A DNA stretch of 64,000 nt from Venatoribacter pacificus (GCF_025318105.1 NZ_JAOANI010000014.1:456479-520478), one strand, 5' to 3'. Counted from the first letter of the stretch, positions 15,966 through 24,977 are shown. Program-made: numbers and translations. The notes: generated by a model not told the origin, from the sequence alone.

Positions 15966-17177
15966 TCAGGCGATAAAATCGTTCAGGCGGATACCAAAGC
16001 GGGCCGGGTCTACGGCCTGCAGAATTTCGTCCTGAGTGGTTGGTTTGCTCAGGTCGATGATCTCAACCGGCAGGTAGCGCTGACTGCTGGTGCTATAAAT
16101 AACCTTTACCAGCGGCAAGCGCTGATCGCTTTCTGAGGCTTCAATCACCACCGCCAGGCGCTGGCTTTTCAGTTTGACCAGTGAACCCACCGGGTAAATG
16201 CCCATCGAGCGGATAAAGCGGTGTACCAGGGTCTGGTCGAGGTGGGTGCCGCTCCATTCGAGCAGTTTTTTCAGCGCCATCGTCGGTGGCAAGCCTTTGT
16301 GGTAAACGCGGTCGGCGGTGATGGCGTCGTAGACATCGGCAATGGCGCACATCTTTCCTTCGCGGCAGATATCGCAGTCGTGCAGGCCTTCCGGGTAGCC
16401 GCTGCCATCAATGCGCTCGTGATGCTGGGCGGCGACTTTAATGGTCAGCTCGCTCACTCCGGGTGTCTTTTTTAACAGCTCGCGGCTGAACACCACATGG
16501 TTGCGCATAATGGCGAATTCATCGTCGCTCAGCTTGCCGGGTTTATGCAGCACTTCGTCGGGAATCATGACTTTACCGATATCATGCAACATGGCGCCGA
16601 CGATGGTCTGGTGCATGGTCTCGCGGTCGATCTTCATGCTTTTGGCAAAAATTCCCATCAGTACCGCCAGGTTGATGGAATGTTCCAGCAGATAATTGTC
16701 TTTTTCGCGGATGCGGCCGAGGCAGGCGAGGGCGTTGTGATTACGCAGTACCGAATCGACCATACCATCGGCCAGACGGTCGAAGGCTTCTACATCGATG
16801 GCGCGGCCCAGCTTCACATCTTTCAGTACGTTGCTGACCAGACCTTTAGCCTGCGTATGAATTTTATTCGCCTTCAGCAGCTCTTCCTGCACACCGTTGC
16901 GGGCTTTGTGGTCGGGTTTCAGAGCGGCGGCTTTATCGAGTGCCGCTTGATTATTACGGTCGACCTCCGTGGCGGTCAGGGCATCGTCGCCGGCATCCAG
17001 GCCGCGAGCGGTATCAATATACACTTCGTGAATTCCGCGGCGGCGGATCTCATCGATAATGCTCTGATCAGGGATGCGGCCTTCTTTCTGGAAATTGTGG
17101 TGGGGAATCCAATCGCAGTTCAGATCTGAGACATACATGTCCGGTTTGAGCTGGTCGACAGAGATTTTTTTGATCAT
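15966..17177 (-). CDS. HD-GYP domain cyclic-di-GMP phosphodiesterase (DUF3391 N-terminus)
   Basis: A 403-residue protein that should hydrolyse c-di-GMP to GMP. The N-terminal ~110 residues, starting KKISVDQLKPDMYV, match the DUF3391 domain common before HD-GYP. The catalytic domain shows the metal-binding HDIGK (about 195) and the intact signature HHERIDGSGYPEGL (about 245), followed by ADVYDAITADRVYHK. A C-terminal strand-rich segment follows (GSLVKLKSQRLAVV), as is usual. No membrane segment is present, so it is cytoplasmic. It is a single-gene unit convergent with the thioesterase pair. Confidence 0.95.
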   Translation of the reverse strand: MIKKISVDQLKPDMYVSDLNCDWIPHHNFQKEGRIPDQSIIDEIRRRGIHEVYIDTARGLDAGDDALTATEVDRNNQAALDKAAALKPDHKARNGVQEELLKANKIHTQAKGLVSNVLKDVKLGRAIDVEAFDRLADGMVDSVLRNHNALACLGRIREKDNYLLEHSINLAVLMGIFAKSMKIDRETMHQTIVGAMLHDIGKVMIPDEVLHKPGKLSDDEFAIMRNHVVFSRELLKKTPGVSELTIKVAAQHHERIDGSGYPEGLHDCDICREGKMCAIADVYDAITADRVYHKGLPPTMALKKLLEWSGTHLDQTLVHRFIRSMGIYPVGSLVKLKSQRLAVVIEASESDQRLPLVKVIYSTSSQRYLPVEIIDLSKPTTQDEILQAVDPARFGIRLNDFIA

Positions 17178-17265
17178 GACGGTCTTTCAGAAAAGGGGCT
17201 TATCTGAGTATAGACCTTCACCGTTGGCTGCCAGTTTTATCGGCTGCAGCGGCTTAAAACAGGAT

Positions 17266-17457
17266 TTATTCTGCGCTTTCGGGCTGGTTATCGGCGGCTG
17301 TTTCGGCTTTTTTTTGCTCTTTTTCGAGCAGCGAGCGGGCGCCGCTGAAATCAAAACCGGTGTCGTCGTTCATGGCGTCCGGGTCGGGCCGGATACCGCA
17401 ACCGCTGCCTTTTACCGGCAGCAGACCGGCGGTGCCGGGGTGTTTTTTATCACTCAT
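17266..17457 (-). CDS. Small hypothetical protein after the M23 gene
   Basis: A 63-residue hydrophilic, acidic protein that I do not recognise. ATG 17457 is preceded by AGGAG at seven bases, and it overlaps the end of the peptidase-like gene by eight bases, which supports real translation. It contains a Gly/Cys patch (KGSGCGIRPDP) and a charged C-terminal helix. Its placement suggests that it is the last gene of the xseA - M23 group. Confidence 0.65.
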   Translation of the reverse strand: MSDKKHPGTAGLLPVKGSGCGIRPDPDAMNDDTGFDFSGARSLLEKEQKKAETAADNQPESAE

Positions 17458-18340
17458 GTGCAGCTCCTGTTTGTCTGGTGCCCGACAGCAGTTTGCCACT
17501 GCGCAGCGGTGACATCAGCAGCAAAGGGTTGATGCGGGCGTTGTTCAGGCTGACGGTCCAGTGCAGGTGTGGGCCGGTTGCACGGCCGGTGGCTCCGACC
17601 TTACCCAAAAGCGTGCCAGCACGGATTTCTTCGCCTTCCTGAACATTAATGGCGCTCATATGGCAGACCATGGTGACCAACCCCTGGCCGTGATCGATAA
17701 ATACACTGTTACCGTTGAAGAAGAAATTACCGGTCAGCACGACTTTACCATCGGCCGGCGCCAGAATGGGGGTGCCGGTGGGTGCGGCAATGTCCAGTCC
17801 GCTGTGCGGATTACGCTGTTCGCCATTAAAAAAGCGCTTCAGGCCAAAGGCGCTGCTCATATCGCCACGAATGGGCCAGGCCATTGGCTGCCAGGGGCGG
17901 GGCGGACTGAAGCTGGTATAAACCGCCGCCATCTGGGCCTGTTCTTTGCGGATACGCGCCAGTTCTGCGGCGCTGGGGTTAACGTGTTTCTTTTTAACGG
18001 TCAGGTGCTGCTCAGGGTAAGGGTGATCATGCACTCCGAAGCGGATGTTGTTATTACCGGCTTTGATGCTCGCCTCTCCGGGCTTCTGACTGAGCGGAAT
18101 ACCGACCATGGCCAGCCAGGATTGCTGTTCGTCCGGGCGGATGACCATTACCGGCCGACCATTAAAACTGACCGCCGGTGGCTGGATGCCATCACCGACG
18201 GGAATCATCGTCAGACCGCCGGGAATACTCTGCTGTAACGGCAGGGGGCTTTCTGCGGGTATAGGAGTGGCACTCTGGATCGAACCGGCAGCGAACAGCG
18301 AGACAATAAACTGCATCATGCTGTGAAAGAGTTCGGCCAT
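17450..18340 (-). CDS. M23/LytM-type peptidase or amidase activator, exported
   Basis: A 296-residue protein with a hydrophobic N-terminal segment (MMQFIVSLFAAGSIQSA) that probably acts as signal or anchor. The C-terminal LytM domain has the zinc motifs HSGLDIAAPTGTPILAPADG (H-x3-D) and GPHLHW (HxH), plus the intervening VCHMS, so the metal site looks complete and the protein may be an active murein endopeptidase. The N-terminal half is strand-rich and may bind the wall. Its stop is 2 bases beyond the xseA gene end, so it is cotranscribed with xseA but lies downstream of it. Confidence 0.88.
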   Translation of the reverse strand: MAELFHSMMQFIVSLFAAGSIQSATPIPAESPLPLQQSIPGGLTMIPVGDGIQPPAVSFNGRPVMVIRPDEQQSWLAMVGIPLSQKPGEASIKAGNNNIRFGVHDHPYPEQHLTVKKKHVNPSAAELARIRKEQAQMAAVYTSFSPPRPWQPMAWPIRGDMSSAFGLKRFFNGEQRNPHSGLDIAAPTGTPILAPADGKVVLTGNFFFNGNSVFIDHGQGLVTMVCHMSAINVQEGEEIRAGTLLGKVGATGRATGPHLHWTVSLNNARINPLLLMSPLRSGKLLSGTRQTGAAHE

Positions 18341-18342
18341 GC

Positions 18343-19791
18343 TTAATCCTCGCTGGTTTTCTTCCTGGGGGCTTTTCGTGTGCGGGTCTTTTTCACGCTG
18401 TCTGTCTGAGTTGCAGCATTGTCTGTATGTACGGCAACCACGTCTGATTCCAGCCAGCCGCTGTGCAGCCGACTGTGAATACGTGTGCCGACCGAGACGT
18501 CAGCGGTTTGCTGTACGACACGGCCATCGGCCTGCTGGGTAATAGAGTAGCCGCGGCCAAGAACGTTCAGCGGGCTCAGGCTGTTGAGCAGGTGAGCCTG
18601 AGTGGCCAACTGTTGCTGACGCTGATTCAGGCGTTGCTGAATCAGGCGGGTAAATTGTTTTTCCAGTAACGCGACCTGTTGCTGGCGTTCACGTAACAGG
18701 CGTTGCGGATGCTGATGCACCAGTGCCTGTTGCAGTTTTTGCAAGCGGTGATGACGCTGTTGCAGATTCTGTTGCTGCGCGCGCTGCAGGCGGATTTCCA
18801 GTTGATCCAGATGCTGGGCGCGGCTTTGCAGTAAGCGACCGGGAGCGCGCAGACGTTGCTGAATACGTAACAGCCGTTGCTGTTGTTGCTGTAATTGCCG
18901 TTGCATGGCGCGGTTCAGGCGCTGGCGTATTAACTGTATCTGACGCAGTTGCTGGCCTTGATCCGGACTGAGCAGTTCGGCAGCGGCGGATGGGGTTGGT
19001 GCTCTGGCATCGGCAACAAAGTCGGCGATGGTAAAGTCGACCTCATGACCGACGGCGCTGACAATCGGCAGGCGTGACTGATGAATCGCCCAGGCGACAG
19101 CTTCTTCGTTAAAGCACCATAAATCTTCGAGCGAACCACCACCGCGACCAATAATCAGCACATCGACATTGTTATCACGGTTGGCGCGCTCAATGGCCGC
19201 CACGATGTGCGCGGTGGCATCACGTCCCTGTACCGGCGTGGGATAGATATCGATTTCGATGGCAGGGCAGCGGCGGCGGAACACCGTGAGCATGTCGTGG
19301 ATGGCGGCGCCGGTGGGGGAGGTGATAATACCGACCCGGCGTACCGACGGCAGCGGTTGTTTGTATTGCTCATCAAACAATCCGGCCATCGCCAGGCGGT
19401 CTTTTAACTGCTGGAAAGCCAGTAGCAGTGCACCTTCACCGGCGGGCTTCATGGCATCGACAATCAGCTGATAATCGCCACGGTTTTCGTACAGGCTGAC
19501 CTTGGCGCGCAGCTCGACCTTGTCGCCTTCTTTCGGCATAAATTTCAGCAGGGCGGTACGCGAGCGGAACATGGCGCAACGCACCTGAGCGCCACTGTCT
19601 TTTAAGGTAAAGTACCAGTGCCCGGAAGACGGGCGTGACAAATTAGAAATTTCTCCTTCAACGCGCACGTTGGCAAAAGAAACTTCCAGTAATTGTTTGG
19701 CACGCTGGTTCAGCTGGCTGACGGTGAAAATATTGGTGGCTTGCACAAAAGTGAAAGATATCGGTTGTAAGATGTGTCGAGAGGTTGCCAC
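18343..19791 (-). CDS. xseA: Exodeoxyribonuclease VII large subunit
   Basis: Large, catalytic subunit of the single-strand DNase ExoVII. The family start IFTVSQLN is followed by the OB-fold region VRVEGEISN and SSGHWYFTLKD, then the central catalytic domain with GIITSPTGAAIHDML and IIGRGGGSLEDLW, then a very Gln/Arg-rich coiled coil (about 285-400) and the closing VLGRGYSI. The start is uncertain: GTG 19791 gives 482 residues, GTG 19746 gives 467 and places IFTVS closer to the N-terminus, as in E. coli. Neither has a strong ribosome-binding site. The small subunit xseB is not in the window. Confidence 0.95.
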   Translation of the reverse strand: MATSRHILQPISFTFVQATNIFTVSQLNQRAKQLLEVSFANVRVEGEISNLSRPSSGHWYFTLKDSGAQVRCAMFRSRTALLKFMPKEGDKVELRAKVSLYENRGDYQLIVDAMKPAGEGALLLAFQQLKDRLAMAGLFDEQYKQPLPSVRRVGIITSPTGAAIHDMLTVFRRRCPAIEIDIYPTPVQGRDATAHIVAAIERANRDNNVDVLIIGRGGGSLEDLWCFNEEAVAWAIHQSRLPIVSAVGHEVDFTIADFVADARAPTPSAAAELLSPDQGQQLRQIQLIRQRLNRAMQRQLQQQQQRLLRIQQRLRAPGRLLQSRAQHLDQLEIRLQRAQQQNLQQRHHRLQKLQQALVHQHPQRLLRERQQQVALLEKQFTRLIQQRLNQRQQQLATQAHLLNSLSPLNVLGRGYSITQQADGRVVQQTADVSVGTRIHSRLHSGWLESDVVAVHTDNAATQTDSVKKTRTRKAPRKKTSED

Positions 19792-19869
19792 GCTCAGACC
19801 GTATTGGCCAGAGATTTTCTTTTGTGTATCAAGGATGTGCGCGAGTTCACTATTGTGCTTATGTCGTTA

Positions 19870-19897
19870 TTGATGACGTAGACAGAAGGTTTATAAC
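19870..19897 (+). promoter_or_regulatory. Probable promoter of the DUF3015 gene
   Basis: TTGATG (19870-19875), a 16-base spacer and TATAAC (19892-19897) form a reasonable sigma-70 pair about 70 bases before the start codon. It is consistent with the strong codon bias of the gene. Confidence 0.4.
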
Positions 19898-19966
19898 GCG
19901 CTAGTGTTAACGGCTTCAGCGCAAGCTGAATCAAATTTGAAATAGGCTGACACAAGGATATAGCCC

Positions 19967-20440
19967 ATGAAAAAGTTTATCGCAGGTGCAATTCTGGTTT
20001 CTTCTTCCACACTGGCTTTCGCTGGTAACGACCTGGCTGGTTGTGGTCTGGGTACTGCAGTTGTTTTCCCAGATGCTAACGAATGGCACGAGCACGTACT
20101 GGCTGCTACCACCAACGGTACTTCCGGTAACCAAACTTTCGGTATGACTTCCGGTACTCTGGGTTGTGAAGGCGCTAACGGCCCTCTGAAACTGGCTCAG
20201 GCATTCATGGAAGACAACATGGATCAACTGGCTCTGGACGCTGCTAAAGGTCAAGGCGAAACTCTGGCTGCTCTGGCTGAAGTGATCGGTGTTGACGCTC
20301 AGGATTCTGCTGCTTTCAACCGCACTATGCAGTCTAACTTCGACAGCATGTTCAACGCAGACGCTACTTCTGCTACTGCTTATGAAGCTATGACTTCTGC
20401 AATGGCACAAGACGCTGCTCTGCAGAAATACCTGGGTTAA
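19967..20440 (+). CDS. DUF3015 family exported protein, probably highly expressed
   Basis: A 157-residue protein with a clear Sec signal peptide (KKFIAGAILVSSSTLAFA, cut before GNDLAGCG). The mature part starts with the Cys-containing GCGLGTAVVF region typical of DUF3015 and has a second Cys in GTLGCEGANG, so a disulfide is likely in the periplasm. The function of the family is unknown. Codon use is strikingly uniform (Leu mainly ctg, Ala mainly gct or gca, Gly ggt), unlike the neighbours, which indicates high expression. AAGGA lies eight bases before the ATG. A terminator follows, then a DUF4105 gene. Confidence 0.88.
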   Translation: MKKFIAGAILVSSSTLAFAGNDLAGCGLGTAVVFPDANEWHEHVLAATTNGTSGNQTFGMTSGTLGCEGANGPLKLAQAFMEDNMDQLALDAAKGQGETLAALAEVIGVDAQDSAAFNRTMQSNFDSMFNADATSATAYEAMTSAMAQDAALQKYLG

Positions 20441-20454
20441 TTCCCGGTATTGAT

Positions 20455-20482
20455 AAAAAAGCGCGCCCCGGCGCGCTTTTTT
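20455..20482 (+). terminator. Terminator after the DUF3015 gene
   Basis: A 13-bp perfect stem, AAAAAAGCGCGCC / GGCGCGCTTTTTT, with a two-base gap. It should uncouple the highly expressed gene from the next one. Confidence 0.92.
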
Positions 20483-20527
20483 ATTGTCTGAATTTTATGC
20501 ATTAAATAAAGAAGGAGAGATAACGCT

Positions 20528-22420
20528 ATGCGCTGGTCAGGGATACTGGGGCTTTGTGGATTTTTAATGGCTGCATCGTTCGCAGCGCGTGCCGGAACAA
20601 CATCTCTGCCAGATGAGGGCGCATTGCAATCATTGGCTGAAAAACCACAATGGGCGCATTTGCTGCACTATCGACTTCACCCGCTTAAAGGGCGTTATCT
20701 GAGCCAGAATGACAGTCCGGAATTCTTTTTGGCCGAACATGGAAAAGAAGATCTTACGGCTGAATTAAAAGCCGATTTTATTGCTTTTTTACAAACCAAT
20801 CAGGCGGATAATGAATCGGCGCAGTGTCAGTTTCCTGCGCGTTATCATTGGCTGAAACAACAATTACCGGACGTTGCATTTACCGATCAGCGCTGTCCGG
20901 AATTTGAAGAATGGCGCGACGAACTCGACGCTCATGCATTAACCCTTATTTTTCCAGCATCCCATATTAACTCGCCGTCATCGATGTATGGTCACACGCT
21001 GGTGCGTATGGACCGTGCCGACGATTCGCGCAGCAAATTGCTGGCTTATAGCGTGAATTTTGCCGCCAATGCCGACCCAACCGATAACGAATTAGTATTC
21101 AGCTATAAAGGGTTAACTGGCGGTTATCCCGGTGTGGTATCGGTGATGCCGTACTATGTAAAAACCAACGAATACCAGCATATGGAATATCGTGATGTGT
21201 GGGAGTACCGGCTGAATTTTACTGAAGCCGAAGTCGCGCAGTTTGTCCGTCATATCTGGGAAACCAAAGAAACCTATTACGATTATTTTTTCTTTGATGA
21301 AAACTGCTCATACCGTTTGCTGGCATTGCTCGATGCCAGCTCAGAACGCGCCGATTTAGCCGAGGCGTTTACATACAAAGCCGTGCCAGTCGATACCATC
21401 CGCGCGTTATGGCAAAACGACCTGGTGGAAAATACCGAGTACCGTCCGTCTGCGGCGACCGCTATGGAATTTAAAAGCACTCAGGTGAATGAAGAGGTGC
21501 TGGTTGCGGCGCAGGCGCTGGTTGATAGCGACGAGGATATCGAAAGCCTGATCGCCGGATTAAATGCACAGGATCAGGTGCGTGCACTGGAGCTCAGTCA
21601 CGCTTATGCCCGTTATCTGGCAATCAAGAAAAAACAGGCCAATCCTGTGTTGCGTAAACGCACGCTGGCGCTGTTATCGGCACGGGCAAAACGTCCGGCC
21701 GAAGCTGATTTTACCGATACCCCCATGCCCGCTATCCGTGACGATCAGGGTCACCTGACTTCCCGCGCCGGTCTCTGGGGCGGGCAGGTCAGTGCATCTG
21801 GTGAGACTCAGGCCTATAGCGATCTGAGCTGGCGCATTGCCTATCACGATATTCTCGATCTGCCGCAGGGCTTTGTGCCTGGCTCACAGATTCAGATGGG
21901 GCAGTGGGATCTGCGCGTCTGGGAAGACGAAGGCGTTAAGCTGCAACGCTTTAAAGTGGTGGATGTGCTGTCGCTCAGTCATCAAACCTATTTTCAGCGT
22001 CCGGTAGCCTGGGCGGTAACCGCCGGTGCCGAGCGTTTTCTGGGTGCCGAGGCTGAGCTGCATGGCTATTTAAAAGTGGCCTTTGGCCGCGCTTATCAGA
22101 CGGCGCTCGGACGCTGGTATGGCCTGGCCGAAACCCAGATGCTGGCGGATAACCAGTTTGATGATGGCTACCAGCTCAGCTTCGGCCCGCGTGTTGGCTG
22201 GTTGCTGCAGCACGAACAGGTGCAGGCGCAGCTTGAAGCCAACTGGCAACCACTGAACGTCGGCGACGATACCGTGCGCCGCAGTCTGCGCGCCGAAGCT
22301 GGCTATGCGCTGGGGCAGAATCTGCAGTTGCGGATAAAAGCCGAGCGTCAGCTGTTTTCCGCCGGCGCAGGCACGGCCGGTATCAGTGAAGTCTCTGCTG
22401 GTATGCAGTGGTATTTCTGA
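20528..22420 (+). CDS. DUF4105 (Lnb N-terminal periplasmic domain) protein with C-terminal barrel-like region
   Basis: A 630-residue exported protein with a signal peptide ending AARAG. The DUF4105/Lnb-type domain (about 120-330) shows SHINSPSSMYGHTLVRMD with its conserved Ser and His, and FFFDENCSYRLLALLD with a conserved Cys, which is a papain-like (NlpC/P60-like) arrangement. After a helical middle, the last ~230 residues alternate hydrophobic and polar strands and end in a terminal aromatic (QWYF), as in outer-membrane barrels. The role is not established; a membrane-associated hydrolase is an inference. AGGAG lies upstream of the ATG. The stop overlaps the next start (TGATG). Confidence 0.85.
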   Translation: MRWSGILGLCGFLMAASFAARAGTTSLPDEGALQSLAEKPQWAHLLHYRLHPLKGRYLSQNDSPEFFLAEHGKEDLTAELKADFIAFLQTNQADNESAQCQFPARYHWLKQQLPDVAFTDQRCPEFEEWRDELDAHALTLIFPASHINSPSSMYGHTLVRMDRADDSRSKLLAYSVNFAANADPTDNELVFSYKGLTGGYPGVVSVMPYYVKTNEYQHMEYRDVWEYRLNFTEAEVAQFVRHIWETKETYYDYFFFDENCSYRLLALLDASSERADLAEAFTYKAVPVDTIRALWQNDLVENTEYRPSAATAMEFKSTQVNEEVLVAAQALVDSDEDIESLIAGLNAQDQVRALELSHAYARYLAIKKKQANPVLRKRTLALLSARAKRPAEADFTDTPMPAIRDDQGHLTSRAGLWGGQVSASGETQAYSDLSWRIAYHDILDLPQGFVPGSQIQMGQWDLRVWEDEGVKLQRFKVVDVLSLSHQTYFQRPVAWAVTAGAERFLGAEAELHGYLKVAFGRAYQTALGRWYGLAETQMLADNQFDDGYQLSFGPRVGWLLQHEQVQAQLEANWQPLNVGDDTVRRSLRAEAGYALGQNLQLRIKAERQLFSAGAGTAGISEVSAGMQWYF

Positions 22421-23373
22421 TGGCGCGGGTGGTGCGGGTATTACGCAGACCCATCAGTCTGGCACCGGCACTGCTTATTGTGCTGATGCTGGGTGGTTGT
22501 ACCGCCACCACCGGGCTGTTTTTTTATCCGCAGACGGTGTGGATTGCGACTCCCGCCGATGTGCCGCTGCCGTACGAAGACATTACCCTGACCGCCCATG
22601 ACGGCACCCGCCTGCACAGTTGGTGGTTGCCGGCACAGGGGGAAGACAGCGGCATCATGGTGCTGTATCTGCACGGTAATGCCGAGAACATCAGCAGTCA
22701 CAGCCGCAGCATTTATTGGTTGCCGCAACAGGGCGTAAGCGTGCTGGCGCTTGATTACCGGGGATTTGGCGCTTCCGAAGGGCAGGCGTTAATGCCCGAT
22801 GTGCTGCAGGATATCGAAGCCGCCGCACAATGGCTGCGTACGCAACATCCGCAGAAACAGCTGGTGGTGTTAGGGCAGAGTATTGGTGCGGCGCTGGCCA
22901 TCAATTTTGTTGCCCGTGCACAGGATGAATACCAGATTCAGGCGCTGGTGCTGGATGCTCCTTTTAGCGGCTTTGGTGCGGTGGCGCGCCATGCCATGAG
23001 CAGTAACCTTCTGGGCTGGCTGATCTGGCCATTTACCGTACTGGTGCCGGGCGACTGGGACCCGGTTGACCATGTGGCTGCAATTCATATTCCGACGCTG
23101 GTCATGCACAGCCCTGACGATGACGTGATTCCTTATCAACAGGGGCGTGAAGTTTTTGCCCGGTTGCAACAACAACGTCAACAACAACGTCAGCAACAAC
23201 GTCAGCAACAGCGGCTATACCAACAACAGCATCAGGAGGGAGCCGAAACGCCGCCCCTATGCTGGCTGGACAGCCGCGGACCGCACATTGCCTCCTTTGC
23301 CTTTGCCGATTTACGCGCAGCAACCTTCAGTTTCCTGCAAACTCAACGCTGTCCGGCGTTTACCGCTCCCTGA
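22420..23373 (+). CDS. Alpha/beta hydrolase lipoprotein with a Gln/Arg-rich tandem insert
   Basis: About 317 residues from ATG 22420, which shares a base with the preceding stop, so translation is coupled to the DUF4105 gene. The N-terminus ends in LMLGGC, a good lipobox, so it should be lipid-anchored. The fold is BEM46/ABHD13-like: LYLHGNAENISSH (oxyanion), the nucleophile in GQSIGAALA, Asp in HSPDDDVIP and His in RGPHIAS. Between Asp and His lies a Gln/Arg tract encoded by a 12-bp tandem repeat (23167-23214), an unusual insertion. The substrate is unknown. Confidence 0.85.
   Translation: MARVVRVLRRPISLAPALLIVLMLGGCTATTGLFFYPQTVWIATPADVPLPYEDITLTAHDGTRLHSWWLPAQGEDSGIMVLYLHGNAENISSHSRSIYWLPQQGVSVLALDYRGFGASEGQALMPDVLQDIEAAAQWLRTQHPQKQLVVLGQSIGAALAINFVARAQDEYQIQALVLDAPFSGFGAVARHAMSSNLLGWLIWPFTVLVPGDWDPVDHVAAIHIPTLVMHSPDDDVIPYQQGREVFARLQQQRQQQRQQQRQQQRLYQQQHQEGAETPPLCWLDSRGPHIASFAFADLRAATFSFLQTQRCPAFTAP
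23167..23214 (+). repeat. 12-bp in-frame tandem repeat coding QQQR
   Basis: Four consecutive 12-bp units, all variants of CAACAACAACGT, encode (Gln-Gln-Gln-Arg)4 inside the lipoprotein hydrolase gene. The length is a multiple of three, so copy-number change would keep the frame. Confidence 0.9.
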
Positions 23374-23387
23374 GCTTTCGTTATAAT
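23359..23387 (+). promoter_or_regulatory. guaB-guaA promoter with GC-rich discriminator
   Basis: TTTACC (23359-23364), a 17-base spacer and a perfect TATAAT (23382-23387), followed by GCTGCGCC. The -35 lies within the end of the preceding gene. GC-rich discriminators mark promoters under stringent or growth-rate control, and guaBA of E. coli is controlled this way. Confidence 0.7.
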
Positions 23388-23426
23388 GCTGCGCCTTTCC
23401 CATACCCTCGTTCTGGAAGGCACTTT

Positions 23427-24911
23427 ATGTTGCGAATCGCTCAGGATGCACTCACCTTTGATGACGTGCTGCTGGTTCCCGGTTATTCCGAAGTTCTGCC
23501 CAATCAGGTTACCCTGAAAACCCGCCTGACCCGTGGCATTCAGCTCAACATCCCGCTGATCTCCGCCGCCATGGATACCGTAACCGAAGCCCGTCTGGCG
23601 ATTGCCATCGCACAGGAAGGTGGTTTGGGGATCGTGCATAAAAACCTCACCATCGAAGAGCAGGCCGCGGAAGTCCGCAAGGTTAAAAAATTCGAAAGCG
23701 GTGTGGTTAAAGACCCGATTACCGTCCCCAGTACCACCACTATCCGCGAACTGCTGGAGCTGACTCAGCTGCACAATATCTCCGGTATGCCGGTGGTTGA
23801 TGGCGACGACCTGGTCGGTATTGTGACCAGCCGTGACGTACGTTTCGAGAAAAACCTCGACGCTACCGTTGCCAGTGTGATGACCCCTAAAGATCAGCTG
23901 GTTACCGTGCCGGAAGGCACCAGCGAGCAGGAAGTTCAGAATCTGCTGCACATTAACCGCATCGAAAAAATTCTGGTACTGAATGCTGCAGGCAAACTGG
24001 CCGGTCTGATGACGGTAAAAGACATTGATAAAGCCCGCGCTTACCCGAACGCCGCCAAAGATGACCAGGGTCGTTTGCTGGTGGGCGCAGCCGTCGGTAC
24101 CGGCGCTGGCACCGACGAGCGCGTGACCGCGCTGGTGAAAGCCGGTGTTGATGTGATTGTGGTCGATACCGCCCACGGCCATACCTCCAACGCCTTTGGT
24201 ACCGGTGTTATTGACCGCGTACGCTGGGTAAAAGAACACTTCCCGCAGGTGCAGGTTGTAGGCGGCAACATCGCCACGGCCGAAGCCGCAATTGCGCTGG
24301 CAGAAGCCGGTGCCGACGGCGTAAAAGTCGGTATTGGTCCGGGTTCTATCTGCACCACCCGTATTGTTGCCGGTGTCGGTGTGCCACAGATTTCCGCCGT
24401 GGCTAACGTGGCTGCAGCGATGGAAAAATACGGCATCCCGGTGATTGCCGACGGTGGTATTCGTTTTTCCGGTGATATTTCCAAAGCCATTGCCGCCGGT
24501 GCCAGCGTGATTATGGTTGGCTCCATGCTGGCCGGTACCGACGAAGCACCGGGTGAAGTGGAACTGTTCCAGGGCCGTGCTTATAAGTCTTACCGTGGTA
24601 TGGGCTCTCTGGGTGCGATGGATCAGTCGCAGGGTTCTTCCGACCGTTACTTCCAGGATAAAAAAGCCGGTGCCGATAAACTGGTACCTGAAGGTATCGA
24701 AGGCCGTATCGCCGTTAAAGGTCCGCTGACCAATATCGTGCATCAGCTGATGGGTGGCGTGCGTGCCTCCATGGGCTATACCGGTTGTGCCACCATCGAT
24801 GAAATGCGTACCAAACCACAGTTTGTACGCATTACTGCCGCAGGGATGAAAGAGTCCCACGTGCACGATGTGCAGATTACCAAAGAAGCGCCAAATTACC
24901 GTCTGGGTTAA
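23427..24911 (+). CDS. guaB: Inosine-5'-monophosphate dehydrogenase
   Basis: Oxidises IMP to XMP with NAD+, the first step from IMP to GMP. The 494-residue protein starts at ATG 23427, preceded by GGAAGG. Domains in order are the first TIM-barrel part with LTFDDVLLVPGYS, two CBS domains (about 95-210; ISGMPVVDGDDLVGIVTSRD), and the rest of the barrel. GIGPGSICTTR carries the catalytic Cys in the flexible loop, with GGIRFSGD and the flap YRGMGSLGAM following. It forms an operon with guaA. Confidence 0.98.
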   Translation: MLRIAQDALTFDDVLLVPGYSEVLPNQVTLKTRLTRGIQLNIPLISAAMDTVTEARLAIAIAQEGGLGIVHKNLTIEEQAAEVRKVKKFESGVVKDPITVPSTTTIRELLELTQLHNISGMPVVDGDDLVGIVTSRDVRFEKNLDATVASVMTPKDQLVTVPEGTSEQEVQNLLHINRIEKILVLNAAGKLAGLMTVKDIDKARAYPNAAKDDQGRLLVGAAVGTGAGTDERVTALVKAGVDVIVVDTAHGHTSNAFGTGVIDRVRWVKEHFPQVQVVGGNIATAEAAIALAEAGADGVKVGIGPGSICTTRIVAGVGVPQISAVANVAAAMEKYGIPVIADGGIRFSGDISKAIAAGASVIMVGSMLAGTDEAPGEVELFQGRAYKSYRGMGSLGAMDQSQGSSDRYFQDKKAGADKLVPEGIEGRIAVKGPLTNIVHQLMGGVRASMGYTGCATIDEMRTKPQFVRITAAGMKESHVHDVQITKEAPNYRLG

Positions 24912-24934
24912 CACCGACGGGCTTTGATTTTTCT

Positions 24935-24953
24935 GGGGATGCACTGCATCCCC
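24935..24953 (+). other. Palindromic hairpin between guaB and guaA
   Basis: A 19-base perfect palindrome, GGGGATGCACTGCATCCCC, lies 23 bases after guaB and 24 bases before the guaA ATG. No T run follows, so it is not a classic terminator. It may set the relative levels of GuaB and GuaA, act as an mRNA-stability element, or be the remnant of a terminator. Confidence 0.6.
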
Positions 24954-24977
24954 GCTTTCGTTTTACGGGAATTAGTT

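Noticed and set aside
23343..24944. 533-codon frame antisense to guaB
   Set aside because: It is a shadow of the strongly coding guaB frame, with low-complexity His/Gly/Thr content and no independent signals.
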